Below the pieces are notes generated by a model. The model was not told the DNA's origin. It was given only the letters and a program-made list of their open reading frames with translations, and made no database searches. This document shows, piece by piece, positions 48,601-57,477 of a DNA stretch of 64,000 nucleotides. Position 1 is the stretch's first letter. The number at the start of each line of letters is the position of its first letter. The stretch covers positions 62,001-126,000 of the forward strand of contig NZ_UNRE01000003.1 of the NCBI RefSeq assembly GCF_900537085.1. Reading direction: 5' to 3'. A program made the translations under genes and the position numbers. This DNA comes from Agarivorans sp. Alg241-V36. GTDB taxonomy: Bacteria > Pseudomonadota > Gammaproteobacteria > Enterobacterales > Celerinatantimonadaceae.

Positions 48601-49089
48601 TCTACTCCCCGACTTTAGCTCCATCGAATAGATATGCTGTGGCCCTGCTGGCCCCCCTTGATATAAAACCTCACTATCTTTAAATCCACACTTTTTATAT
48701 AAAGCCTGCGCAGCGTGATTGCTACAATTTACGGTTAAGCCTAATAAATCTGAATCAGAAATTAGCTGAGAGACATAGCTCTTAAGCAGCATGCCCGCCT
48801 GATATCCGTATCCGTTACCCTGATGACGCTGGTCGACAAAAAATGACCTCAACAATACCGCCTTGTTCAGTGCCAACTCTTGCTTGTAAGGGTAATGCTG
48901 ATCAATTACAAAAAATCCAACTAATAGCTTATCAACCATCATCAAATGAGCTGATTGTTGTTCACTAAGCTGCTGCAAAATATCAGCGATGTTTTTTACG
49001 TAGTTTTGCTGTTCTGGAGCCACTTGCAGTGCCAAAACCTGCTCGAAATAGTGCTCTGCAAAAGGCTGTAAGTTCATCTCTACCCTCAT
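48580..49089 (-). CDS. GNAT-family N-acetyltransferase
   Basis: 169 residues; acetyl-CoA-binding motif A in VLLRSFFVDQRHQGNGYGYQ and the C-terminal LGLTVNCSNHAAQALYKKCGF. Substrate unknown. ATG 49089 overlaps the stop codon of the upstream Ada-like gene (ATGA), giving translational coupling; a second ATG four codons in (49077) has GAGGG upstream and may be used as well. Its last codons lie in the cold-shock gene terminator. Confidence 0.86.
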   Translation of the reverse strand: MRVEMNLQPFAEHYFEQVLALQVAPEQQNYVKNIADILQQLSEQQSAHLMMVDKLLVGFFVIDQHYPYKQELALNKAVLLRSFFVDQRHQGNGYGYQAGMLLKSYVSQLISDSDLLGLTVNCSNHAAQALYKKCGFKDSEVLYQGGPAGPQHIYSMELKSGSREIRSIT

Positions 49090-49964
49090 GCACTCTCCCC
49101 ATACTGATTACCTTGCTCAGCCAATACTGCTTCTCGCCCCATCATTAGTTGTTTTCTATCTAAACCCCAGCGATATCCCCCCAAAGCACCACTGCTACGA
49201 ATGACTCGGTGACAAGGGATAATAAATGCGATTGGGTTCTTGGCCACTGCACTCGCCACTGCGCGAGTCGCGTTTGCGGAGCTTACTTGCTGTGCTAAAA
49301 ACTGATAAGAACACAAGCTCCCGCTCGGTACTTTTAGTAGCGCTTGCCACACCTGTAATTGAAAATTGGTCCCTTTAAGCCATAAAGACAAGGCTTGTTT
49401 GGGAGCTTGACTGTGATTGAAAATTTGCGATAGCAATGGTCTTACTGCAGCGTCATCATGAATACACTGGGCCTTTGGCCATGCTTGTTTAAGCTCCTCC
49501 AGCGGCACCAACTGTTGCTCTGCTTCACAGAAGCTAAGCTGGCAAATGCCCCGCTGAGTGCTAGCTATAAATGCGCAACCAAAGGGGGTAATTCCCCAGC
49601 CATAATGAATAGTTAAGCCTTCACCTTTAGTTTTAGCTTCACCGGGCGTTACTGCTTCTATATTTACAAATAAGTCATACAAGCGCGCACCGCTAGAGAG
49701 CCCTACATCGTATGCGGTCTCGAGAACCGAACGCGATTCAAGCAACTGCTCACGGGCTTTTTGTAAAGTAACAAACTGCAAAAAACGCTTTGGCGATACC
49801 CCGGCCCACTGACTAAACAAGCGCTGTAAATGTGACTCGCTCATTGCTAAATCACTGGCGAGTTCTTTAAGCTCTGGTTGCTGCTGTTGATGCTCAACTA
49901 AGTAGGCCATAGCTTGGCTTATTTGCTGGTACTCTCGATGCGATTGCAATGGGTATTGCTCCAT
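49086..49964 (-). CDS. AraC-type HTH fused to methylated-DNA-cysteine methyltransferase
   Basis: 292 residues. N-terminal AraC HTH pair (about 15-110, ELASDLAMSESHLQRLFSQW; ILETAYDVGLSSGARLYDLF) followed by an O6-alkylguanine-DNA alkyltransferase domain with the acceptor Cys251 in FIIPCHRVIR and NPIAF, WGLDRKQ. This is the Ada C-terminal layout without the N-terminal zinc/phosphotriester domain (compare E. coli Ada, 354 residues), so it can repair alkylguanine and may regulate genes. Ribosome binding site GAGG before the ATG. Coupled to a GNAT gene. Confidence 0.92.
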   Translation of the reverse strand: MEQYPLQSHREYQQISQAMAYLVEHQQQQPELKELASDLAMSESHLQRLFSQWAGVSPKRFLQFVTLQKAREQLLESRSVLETAYDVGLSSGARLYDLFVNIEAVTPGEAKTKGEGLTIHYGWGITPFGCAFIASTQRGICQLSFCEAEQQLVPLEELKQAWPKAQCIHDDAAVRPLLSQIFNHSQAPKQALSLWLKGTNFQLQVWQALLKVPSGSLCSYQFLAQQVSSANATRAVASAVAKNPIAFIIPCHRVIRSSGALGGYRWGLDRKQLMMGREAVLAEQGNQYGESA

Positions 49965-50085
49965 AACGTTTCCTCACAGGCCTTTAACCGCAACTTTAAA
50001 CTAATTAAATCCTCGGCTCGACCCGATAATTGCAAAATAAGAGTTTAAGAAAACTTGAGCAGGAGACTTAAAGAGCATCTTTTAC

Positions 50086-50853
50086 TCAGTGAATAGCATT
50101 CAACACCTGCTGTTCAGCCTGTTCGATAACTTGGGCTAACTCACCAGAACTAAGCATCGTCTGAATCATCTCATCCACTTTCGCTACTAAGTGCTGCTCT
50201 CGTTCATGAATATAATGATAAAGTGGAAAGACCGCCAACGGAGCTGAGTGAGCGAGCTGTTGGTTAAGCTTTAGTCGCTTCGAAGCTATTAAGCCATCAA
50301 CTTTATTGGTTAGTGCCACATCCGCTCGCCCTCGGTGAACAAAGCTTAAGAGTTTGTCAGTACTATTTAGTTGCTCAACATGATTGTGGTTAGCAGTAAT
50401 GTCGGCAGTATGTTTAACTCCCCTCACTACCACTAATTTATATCGCTGTAAGTCAGACAAGGTAGTTATTGCTAGCGACCGCTCACTTAAGTAAAACGCC
50501 GTGGTATTGAGTGAATAATAAGGTGTTGGCACGCGAATCAATTGGGGGTTTTGCTCCCCATAACTCCATATACGCATCACTTCACCATCAAGCATGCCAG
50601 TTGATGCTTCTAATTGAGCACGTTTAGCCGGCAAGGCGCTCACCTCTATTTTAAAATCCAATTTTTTGTAAACCGCATTTAAAACAATAATTCCTACTTT
50701 TTGCTCAAATAGGTGCTCAATGGCGGCGTACTTATAAAGGCCTTCGGCAAAGACCGAAGAGCAATATAGAAAACAGAAAATAAGCGTAGCTTGACGAATA
50801 CCCCACCCCTTTTGGTTAGCGAACTTATTGAGATTAAGCAATAAGTTCTCCAC
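50086..50853 (-). CDS. Periplasmic solute-binding-like protein (SBP family 3)
   Basis: 255 residues with an N-terminal hydrophobic signal (about 17-36, IRQATLIFCFLYCSSVFAEG) and an amino-acid-binding-type fold: VLNAVYKKLDFKIEVSALPAKRAQ, DGEVMRIWSY, VVVRGVKHTADI. Such stand-alone proteins without a permease are common in marine gammaproteobacteria and may serve as sensors or binding proteins for unknown ligands. GTG start (50851-50853). Single gene; no ABC permease or ATPase beside it. Confidence 0.8.
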   Translation of the reverse strand: MENLLLNLNKFANQKGWGIRQATLIFCFLYCSSVFAEGLYKYAAIEHLFEQKVGIIVLNAVYKKLDFKIEVSALPAKRAQLEASTGMLDGEVMRIWSYGEQNPQLIRVPTPYYSLNTTAFYLSERSLAITTLSDLQRYKLVVVRGVKHTADITANHNHVEQLNSTDKLLSFVHRGRADVALTNKVDGLIASKRLKLNQQLAHSAPLAVFPLYHYIHEREQHLVAKVDEMIQTMLSSGELAQVIEQAEQQVLNAIH

Positions 50854-50883
50854 TAATATTAGACTAGGCTTGGCTAACTAACT

Positions 50884-50911
50884 GATAAAAAAAGACGCAC
50901 CATTGTGCGCC
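50884..50911 (-). terminator. Rho-independent terminator of the nucleotidase gene
   Basis: On the minus strand GGCGCAC-AATG-GTGCGTC forms a 7-bp stem with one G-U pair, followed by seven T. It lies 43 bp after the stop codon of the nucleotidase gene and 31 bp before the binding-protein start. Confidence 0.78.
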
Positions 50912-50954
50912 TTATTTGTTTAATGCCATCAAGCTTTAAAGTACTTACGACAGC

Positions 50955-53126
50955 TTAATCGAAGGTATAGGTAAACACCCTAAAACCCTGATTATCGGCA
51001 ACATTATCTAGCGCTTCTGTTGGGGTTACTCTGTCTAGGTAAGTATTTGCATAATCTTGAGCAGCCTCTAAGTGAGATGATAAAAACTCAACAGTTACCC
51101 CAGAAGGCCCAACTAAAGTAAAGTTATGTGCGTTAGGGAATTCAAGAATGTCGCTTGGATTCTCTAGCTCATCAGATTTAGCATTTAGGTAGTTGTTAAC
51201 AAGATCGCGGTTAGAATCAACTTCATCTTCATGGGCGATGGTAGCGTTAGCGACTCCTGGCATCCAACTTTGCGATGCACGGTAATTGTTTGTCACGATA
51301 TAGAGCTTTTTGCCTAAGTCGTTTTCTAAGGCTTCTCCAGCATACATAATATTGGTAATTCTACGGCTGTCCGTTTGAATTAAGTCACCATTTGCATCGT
51401 AGACCAGTTCACCTATTTCGTTAACTTGGTAGCGAGGTGCTTGGCTCACATCAATATTATATGTAAGAAGGCTATCGCCATCGGCGTCAAAGCCACCAAA
51501 AAACACATCAAAGTTGTAGCTACGGAACTGTTGGTGCAGTAAGCGGTCACCGTCTGCGGCAACGGTTTGGTATTGCTGGGCAACAATCACTTCCATCCAT
51601 TCGATAAGATCAGCCACCGTCAGTTCAAGCACCGCAGGAGTGTTGTTATCAAATACGTAAAGGTCTGCCACGCTGGCGCGAGTTAAGGCATCACCATCGA
51701 TGTTGGTATAGTCTTCACGACCTCCACGGCCACCTTTAAAGGGAGCGGATACCGACAACATCGTAATACTTGAATCTAACACGCCATCATCTTGCCAAGA
51801 CACACCTTGCGAATATTGTGCTTCATTCACAATTTGCACAGAGATGTCTGACTCAACTGCTGAAAAGTAGCTGTTAATTGGCTCATCAACATTACCAATT
51901 TCTTCGGCCATGAAATCCAAGGTACCTTCATGGTCAGAACTCACTAAATAGTTGACCATTTCATCTTGAAGGTAAGGGTCATCTTTTAATGAGCGTAAAC
52001 TCGCGCTGCTCGACTTAACCGCCCAAGTTTCACCTCTGTCAGAGCTTCTCAAGGTTAAATCAATCACCCCAAGGTGATTACCCCAAAAACCAGGCATAAC
52101 GGCAGGTTTACCAAAAATTTTGCCATTAGGTGCGTCAACGCCTTCCATACCGTCGTAGGTATTGCTGGTCGTTGGGAAGTTGTTGTGGTCATGGCCAAAC
52201 ATTAAGGCATCAATACCGTCAACTTGTGCTAACTGCCAAGACGCGTTGTCCATAAAATCTTCATCTCGGTCACCGCCAGACAAACCTGAATGCGGAATAG
52301 CGACAATGATATCAGCGCCTTCAGCTTTCATTTTTGGAACGTAGTGTTCAGCAGTCATCTTGATATCGGCGAGCATCACCTTACATTCAAGGTAGCGTTT
52401 ATCCCAATTCAAAATATTAGGTGGAGTGAAACCAATTACCCCAACTTTAACTGTGTAGGTGCCGCCATCGGTCGCGGTAAAATCACGTTCAAGAATTTCA
52501 TAAGGCGTGAAGTAAGGTTCAAATTGGTCGAAAAATGCGGCGTAGTTTCCGGCAAAGTGTTTATCGATATCTACCGCACAAGTCTCTTCATCAATGGCGA
52601 CATTATTGTTAGGTTGCTTACCTTCAAACTGATAAACGTTAGCATTAATGTAAGGGAAGTTGGCACCAGAAGTCGCCGCTGCTAAGTAATCAAGTCCGTA
52701 GTTGAATTCATGATTACCAATATTACCTACATCGTAACCTAGGTAGTTCATGGCTTTGTAAACCGGGTGAACGTTCCGCTCAAGGTAAGTAGTGCCTAAG
52801 TTGGCAACGTAGTCACCCATTGGGCTTCCTTGAATCAAGTCCCCGTTATCAAACAACATGCTATTTAGCGCTTCAGCTCGCGCTTCCTTAATCAATACAG
52901 CAGTACGCGCTAAGCCATAATTTTGTGGGCTCAAGGCATTATCTTTGGGGGAAGCGAAGTAATTGTAAGGCTTCATATTGGAGTGCAGATCGGTTGTTTC
53001 CATCAAACGAAGCTCCAACTCTAATTCATTGTAAGAATTATTGCTGGAGTTGTCCCAACATGCAGTCAAGCTCACGGTAATGGCTGATGCAAGCAGCAGT
53101 TTTTGCAGTGGAAAATGATTATCCAT
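50955..53126 (-). CDS. Lipoprotein 5'-nucleotidase / cyclic phosphodiesterase (CpdB-like)
   Basis: 723 residues with lipobox LTAC (Cys23, from LLLASAITVSLTAC). Metallophosphatase domain: METTDLHSNM, DNGDLIQGSP, GNHEFNYG, IPHSGLSGG, FGHDHNN (the five dimetal motifs). The C-terminal 5'-nucleotidase domain (about 430-640) contains VSAPFKGGRGG and NNTPAVLELT. It resembles E. coli CpdB (2',3'-cyclic-nucleotide phosphodiesterase/3'-nucleotidase, 647 residues) but is longer and lipid-anchored; UshA-type activity is also possible. It would release nucleosides and phosphate from extracellular nucleotides. Monocistronic. Confidence 0.9.
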   Translation of the reverse strand: MDNHFPLQKLLLASAITVSLTACWDNSSNNSYNELELELRLMETTDLHSNMKPYNYFASPKDNALSPQNYGLARTAVLIKEARAEALNSMLFDNGDLIQGSPMGDYVANLGTTYLERNVHPVYKAMNYLGYDVGNIGNHEFNYGLDYLAAATSGANFPYINANVYQFEGKQPNNNVAIDEETCAVDIDKHFAGNYAAFFDQFEPYFTPYEILERDFTATDGGTYTVKVGVIGFTPPNILNWDKRYLECKVMLADIKMTAEHYVPKMKAEGADIIVAIPHSGLSGGDRDEDFMDNASWQLAQVDGIDALMFGHDHNNFPTTSNTYDGMEGVDAPNGKIFGKPAVMPGFWGNHLGVIDLTLRSSDRGETWAVKSSSASLRSLKDDPYLQDEMVNYLVSSDHEGTLDFMAEEIGNVDEPINSYFSAVESDISVQIVNEAQYSQGVSWQDDGVLDSSITMLSVSAPFKGGRGGREDYTNIDGDALTRASVADLYVFDNNTPAVLELTVADLIEWMEVIVAQQYQTVAADGDRLLHQQFRSYNFDVFFGGFDADGDSLLTYNIDVSQAPRYQVNEIGELVYDANGDLIQTDSRRITNIMYAGEALENDLGKKLYIVTNNYRASQSWMPGVANATIAHEDEVDSNRDLVNNYLNAKSDELENPSDILEFPNAHNFTLVGPSGVTVEFLSSHLEAAQDYANTYLDRVTPTEALDNVADNQGFRVFTYTFD

Positions 53127-53391
53127 TTCAATCTCTAAGTTAAGGTAGTGTAAAAAACGACTACACCATAGAGATTGCAGGTTTCAGTTTTATTAATTGA
53201 TAAATAAAGTATTTTTAGCATGATTGTTTTATATTTTCTGGCAAAGTAGCGTCACTAACCAGCCTGAAAAGCACGCTCAGTCAGCACTGAGCAGACCACA
53301 CCAAAGCATCAAATAAACATCATTCAACTCAGGCGCCCTAAGAGGAATTTAGCTTTAATATCCGCTTTGTTATTTGGAGATAAAGGCTATA
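53127..53391. other. 265-bp intergenic region between divergent nucleotidase and MFS genes
   Basis: Contains a small hairpin GCTCAGT/ACTGAGC (53275-53281, 53286-53292) and two A/T-rich stretches. No gene or clear regulatory box is seen beyond these. Confidence 0.4.
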
Positions 53392-54585
53392 ATGCCGCCC
53401 TATTGCAGTATAAGGTTCGGTAGTGTGTTTAAACCTAAAGCAGCCAGTTGGATAAGTTTATATTTTTCAGGATTATTCTTTGCCTGGGGGATCTTTTTGC
53501 CTTTTTGGGCGCTGTGGCTTGAAAGCGAAGGCTTAGATCCAAGCCAAATAGGCATGTTACTCGGCTTTAGTATGCTGGCCCGTTTTCTTGGCAATGTGCT
53601 CCTTATGCCACGAATAAAATCGGCCAAACACTTATTACCTGGTATTCGTTATGTAAGCTTTGCCAGTATCTTGGTCGTCGCGAGCCTATGCTGGTTAAAC
53701 GGCTACTTTTGGTTAACGCTACTTACACTAGCCGCCAACTTTTTTATTGCCACCCTTATTCCTTTGGGTGATGCAGTGGCCACCAAATGGGTAAGCCAAC
53801 TACAGCTAGATTATGGCCGCGTTCGGGTATTTGGCTCCATTGCATTTATTGTCTCTTCCACCCTTTTAGGTCTTGGCCTCACCTACTACTCTCACTCACT
53901 CATTTTATATGCAACGCTTGCCTCACTGGTGGTGATGTGGGGCTTAAGCCTGCTTACGCCAGCAAGCCCATTGGTAGATGAAAACAATGAAGGAGAGCCA
54001 GTAAGCAGCAAGCTTTGGCCAGTGCTTAAACAAGCACATGCGCTTAAATTTGTGCTGGTAACCGCTTTAATTCAGGGCTCACATGCGGCTTATTATGCCT
54101 ACAGCACGCTTTACTGGAAAAGCATTGGCTATGCTGAATCGACCATCGGTTACCTATGGTCGATAGGTGTGGCATTAGAGATGAGCATTCTTATTTTTGG
54201 CAGTAAATGGTTTAAAAGCTGGAATGCCAACAAGATGTTTTTGCTAGCGGCGGTGGGCGGGGTTATTCGTTGGGGTATATTTGGTAGCACAGAGCTACTG
54301 CCACTAATGATGCTATCGCAAGGCTTGCACGCATTAACCTTTGCCCTTACCCAACTTGCAGCAATTAAGTACATTGCGTCTGAAGCTCCAAGCTCTCAAG
54401 CTATCCCGCTACAGGCATTGTACTCCGCCATTGCGCTAAACATGGGAACCGCCCTGCTCACCTTCCTAAGTAGCGCCTTGTATGAGCCAATGGGTTCGGG
54501 GATCTTTTTAATTATGGGCGGCCTATCTGCGCTGGCCATTCCGCTATTGTTGCTAAATGCCAAGTCAGCTAAAGCAAGAGCCTAG
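53392..54585 (+). CDS. HcaT-like MFS transporter
   Basis: 397 residues, about 12 TM helices, of the 3-phenylpropionate/nucleoside-like MFS subgroup (LYFSGLFFAWGIFLPFWALW; PLGDAVATKWVSQLQLDYGRVRVFGSIAFI; GSHAAYYAYSTLYWKSIGY). Substrate is uncertain: HcaT is annotated as a phenylpropionate transporter, but many paralogues carry other acids or nucleosides. ATG 53392 is chosen with AAGG five bases upstream; the open frame begins with a TTG six codons earlier. Followed by a hairpin. Confidence 0.85.
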   Translation: MPPYCSIRFGSVFKPKAASWISLYFSGLFFAWGIFLPFWALWLESEGLDPSQIGMLLGFSMLARFLGNVLLMPRIKSAKHLLPGIRYVSFASILVVASLCWLNGYFWLTLLTLAANFFIATLIPLGDAVATKWVSQLQLDYGRVRVFGSIAFIVSSTLLGLGLTYYSHSLILYATLASLVVMWGLSLLTPASPLVDENNEGEPVSSKLWPVLKQAHALKFVLVTALIQGSHAAYYAYSTLYWKSIGYAESTIGYLWSIGVALEMSILIFGSKWFKSWNANKMFLLAAVGGVIRWGIFGSTELLPLMMLSQGLHALTFALTQLAAIKYIASEAPSSQAIPLQALYSAIALNMGTALLTFLSSALYEPMGSGIFLIMGGLSALAIPLLLLNAKSAKARA

Positions 54586-54624
54586 AGATTAAATATCAGC
54601 TAACCGTTCGCTATAGGACCCAAC

Positions 54625-54717
54625 AAAAAATCCGAGTGTAATAAACTACACTCGGACTTGATTTGGAGATGCGTTTTCTCGAAAGGCGAGAAAACTAGCT
54701 AAGCAGTTTTGCTAGTT
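54625..54717. terminator. Terminator hairpins between MFS and amylase genes
   Basis: CCGAGTGTA/TACACTCGG (54632-54640, 54647-54655) is a perfect 9-bp stem with TTTTTT following on the minus strand, so it terminates the amylase gene. A second stem GTTTTCTCG/CGAGAAAAC (54673-54681, 54687-54695) and a third AACTAGC/GCTAGTT (54693-54699, 54711-54717) overlap and may terminate the convergent MFS gene. Confidence 0.72.
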
Positions 54718-54771
54718 ATTGCCTAGCCTTCACCTTGTTAATTACCGATATGGTAATGCGACACAGCGAAT

Positions 54772-56490
54772 TTAAAAGCTGCCCGCAGTTGATGCACCGT
54801 TCCCAGTATTCACAGCGTTATTGCCGCCAGATTGCCACTGAATCACGTTGCTAGGATCTGTTTCGTTACGAATAATACATTTCCATTCAATGTCGGTCGC
54901 CTGAGGAAGCTTGATGGTAGCACTCCAAGTTGGGTAACTTGTTGGGCTAAGTAACACTGCACTCGCTGCTTGCCAGTTACCTAAAGCTGCATTGTTACCT
55001 ACTGCGTAAACGCTATCGCCCATATTGGTATAACCGTTATTACAGGTGAAGCTAACGTCCACTTCATCTGTTGGCTCAATATCTCCATCGGTTTCTGCTA
55101 GCCACATTCTTGCTGAGCCAGCTGGCACATTTACGGTGTAGTAAGAGCTATTTGCCTTAAAGCTTGAACCAGTGAATACATCAACATAGTTTTTCGCACT
55201 GTTTAAATTGCTCGCGTTAATGCTAATGTCTTTGGCGTAGCCACATTTGTTAATACCCAGTACGCCGGCATCACCGCGGCGTAAAACAATGGCACATTGG
55301 TCGGTATACAATACTTCTTCATCTGCACCCTGAACGCCATTGTGAAACTTAACCATGGCTTTAAGGTTGTCTTGCTTGTAATCATTTACCCAACGGCCAT
55401 TATCCACACCTGTTGCGTCACTAAACACCATTGGAACACCCTCTTGGCGACCCATAATATAAGCGTAGGCAAGGTGCTCATTAGCTTCGCTCATAATCTG
55501 ATAACGGAAGCCGTCATTACTTGGGATGTCGTGGGTAATGGTAAAGGTAAGTGCACGAATACCATCAATTGCTCCGCCCCAAGATTTAGGGTTAGCTAAG
55601 GCTTCTAAACTGCCGTTAACATCAAAGGCATCACGTAATGTTTTTAGTAGTGGGAAGTCGTAGGCACTGTGCGAGGTTTCACGGAGGTAAGGTTCTAAGA
55701 AGGTATCGTAATCAGCATTACCTGCTCCAGCACCAGTGATAATCTCACCAAATAAATACATATCTTGTTTGATGTTAGCGTCGAACACTTGGTTGATATG
55801 CCAAGTCGTCATGTGTTTGGCAGCATCAATTCGAAAACCAGTAACACCCATGTTTTTAATGGCTTGAACATAGCTTTTTTGCTGTGCACGAACCCAGTCA
55901 TTAGGATCTAAATCAGGTAAGCCGGGGTCGCCATTACCACCACAGATACGGCCATTCATTGACTCCCATACATCTGTCCAGTTGGTGATACAGAACCCAG
56001 CATGAAAATCACCAGGAGAAAACAAGTTGTTACTCAAGTCACCAAAAAGCTGTTGTCGATTCCAGTAATCACTGTTACTTGCATAGTCGTTAAGCGTGTC
56101 ATTACCAGGGAAGTAAGTAGAGTTGCCTCGCTCATTCGCCATTTGATTAATCACGATGTCAGCATAGGTATTTACGCCATGTGCTTTCAAGGCATTAATC
56201 ATGTTTTGAAAGTCTTCTTTATTGCCGCGGTTATTATCGATAACACGATAGTCCTGCGGCTGATAGCGCGCCCACCATTGGGTATTGCTGCTATCCGATT
56301 TTAGCGGCGGAGCCACCAATACATTTGTGTAACCAATATCTGCAATTTCAGCAGCCTTTTCGGCAACTTCTGAATATCGCCAATCAAAGGCATGTAAAAT
56401 AACATCGGCACTGGCCAGCTGTGAAAATACAGCTAATGAAGTACCTAATAGGCACGTATTTATTGCATCCGCTTTAGTTTTGTATTTCAT
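54772..56490 (-). CDS. Secreted GH13 alpha-amylase with C-terminal CBM20
   Basis: 572 residues: signal region (TCLLGTSLAVFSQLASA, about 12-28), GH13 catalytic barrel (about 30-455), then a starch-binding CBM20 (about 460-572: FTCNNGYTNMGDSVYAVG; GNNAALGNWQ; YPTWSATIKLP; IEWKCIIRN). Nucleophile Asp222 (GFRIDAAKH), acid Glu249 (GEIITG) and Asp321 (THDIPSN) are present. Region I reads DIVINQM: the usual His of DxVxNH is Gln116. Predicted extracellular starch hydrolysis. ATG 56490 has AGGA upstream; the open frame continues 15 codons further. Separate from the second amylase and from any maltose transport genes. Confidence 0.93.
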   Translation of the reverse strand: MKYKTKADAINTCLLGTSLAVFSQLASADVILHAFDWRYSEVAEKAAEIADIGYTNVLVAPPLKSDSSNTQWWARYQPQDYRVIDNNRGNKEDFQNMINALKAHGVNTYADIVINQMANERGNSTYFPGNDTLNDYASNSDYWNRQQLFGDLSNNLFSPGDFHAGFCITNWTDVWESMNGRICGGNGDPGLPDLDPNDWVRAQQKSYVQAIKNMGVTGFRIDAAKHMTTWHINQVFDANIKQDMYLFGEIITGAGAGNADYDTFLEPYLRETSHSAYDFPLLKTLRDAFDVNGSLEALANPKSWGGAIDGIRALTFTITHDIPSNDGFRYQIMSEANEHLAYAYIMGRQEGVPMVFSDATGVDNGRWVNDYKQDNLKAMVKFHNGVQGADEEVLYTDQCAIVLRRGDAGVLGINKCGYAKDISINASNLNSAKNYVDVFTGSSFKANSSYYTVNVPAGSARMWLAETDGDIEPTDEVDVSFTCNNGYTNMGDSVYAVGNNAALGNWQAASAVLLSPTSYPTWSATIKLPQATDIEWKCIIRNETDPSNVIQWQSGGNNAVNTGNGASTAGSF

Positions 56491-57477
56491 TATTAGTAAA
56501 TCCTTTCCCATGATTACTATATTTAATGAACACAAAGACCAATTTATAGAATTAAATTATGTTGTTACAGCATCGTTTAAAACAGTGGGAGCAATCAATA
56601 CACTATTTCCTAGCTCTAAATTTTACTTGTTACTTATAAGTGAACAACAAAAACTGTTCAGTAATCTTGTTTAGAAGCTAAGACATAAAACCTGCATTGC
56701 GGAGATCTCCACTATTTTATCGCTGCATCACTGGTCCTTGTGGCTAAGTGAGAGTTTATAACTCTTTGCGTTTACTGCCTTATCGATACCGACAACATCA
56801 ACAAAACATCAACTTCAGGTAATTTACTCACATATCAGAGTGTGTCAACGACGAGGAAAAGAGATATTCTAAAGTGTGACACAAGTGCTTATTACAGCTG
56901 GAAGTTATTTGATGTTACCTAAGGTTAAATCAGCAAATAAATTAAAAATAAAGCTTTTACTGCTTATTTAATAAGGTTACTAATACAATACTTTAAAATG
57001 TATAAGTATTTTCAAGCGCTAATTACTTTCTTTTTTAAACTTAAACGCCTTATTCCCACCTTTATTTATCTTCGCTATCAAATTAAATCAGTAAGGTGCG
57101 GTCAAAAGGCTAGCGAGGAAACCGCACTAGACGCTAAGCATCCCTTAGATGAACAAAGTTTAATCTTGGCACCAGCCAAACTTTGTTACATTAGGACCTA
57201 GGCAAAAACCAATTACAGCCAGAGGATTACCTCTTAGCTTGAATAATGCACAATACGCCCTGATATTATTAAGGTCTGTTGGTGTTTTGAGCTCTTTTTT
57301 ACAGCACTTAGCTGGACTACTTGTACGAGACAAAGGCTTTTAGGCGCAGCTAGCCAACATGAGAAGCCAGTAGCGCTGTAGCAATGAGCCTAAAACGATG
57401 TTCCCTAGAACAAAAAGTTCCACCGAGAAAGGCTAACAGGCCCTCGTGTTCACCCATAAAAGGTTGCAGTTTCATTA
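56491..57477. other. Large intergenic region with structured repeats (no confident gene)
   Basis: 987 bp between the divergent amylase and ycjX genes. It holds an inverted pair GTGCGGT/ACCGCAC (57096-57102, 57121-57127), a hairpin of AACAAAGT/ACTTTGTT (57152-57159, 57180-57187) enclosing TTGGC/GCCAA with loop ACCA, and TTTTAGGC/GCCTAAAA (57338-57345, 57388-57395) just upstream of ycjX. A 67-codon open frame (56998-57201) covers the first two structures but has no ribosome binding site and no recognisable features; I do not annotate it as a gene. The region may contain a small RNA or the leader of ycjX. Confidence 0.35.

Noticed and set aside
56998-57201. 67-codon open frame in the amylase-ycjX gap
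   Set aside because: No ribosome binding site, no recognised motif, and it spans two RNA-type hairpins.
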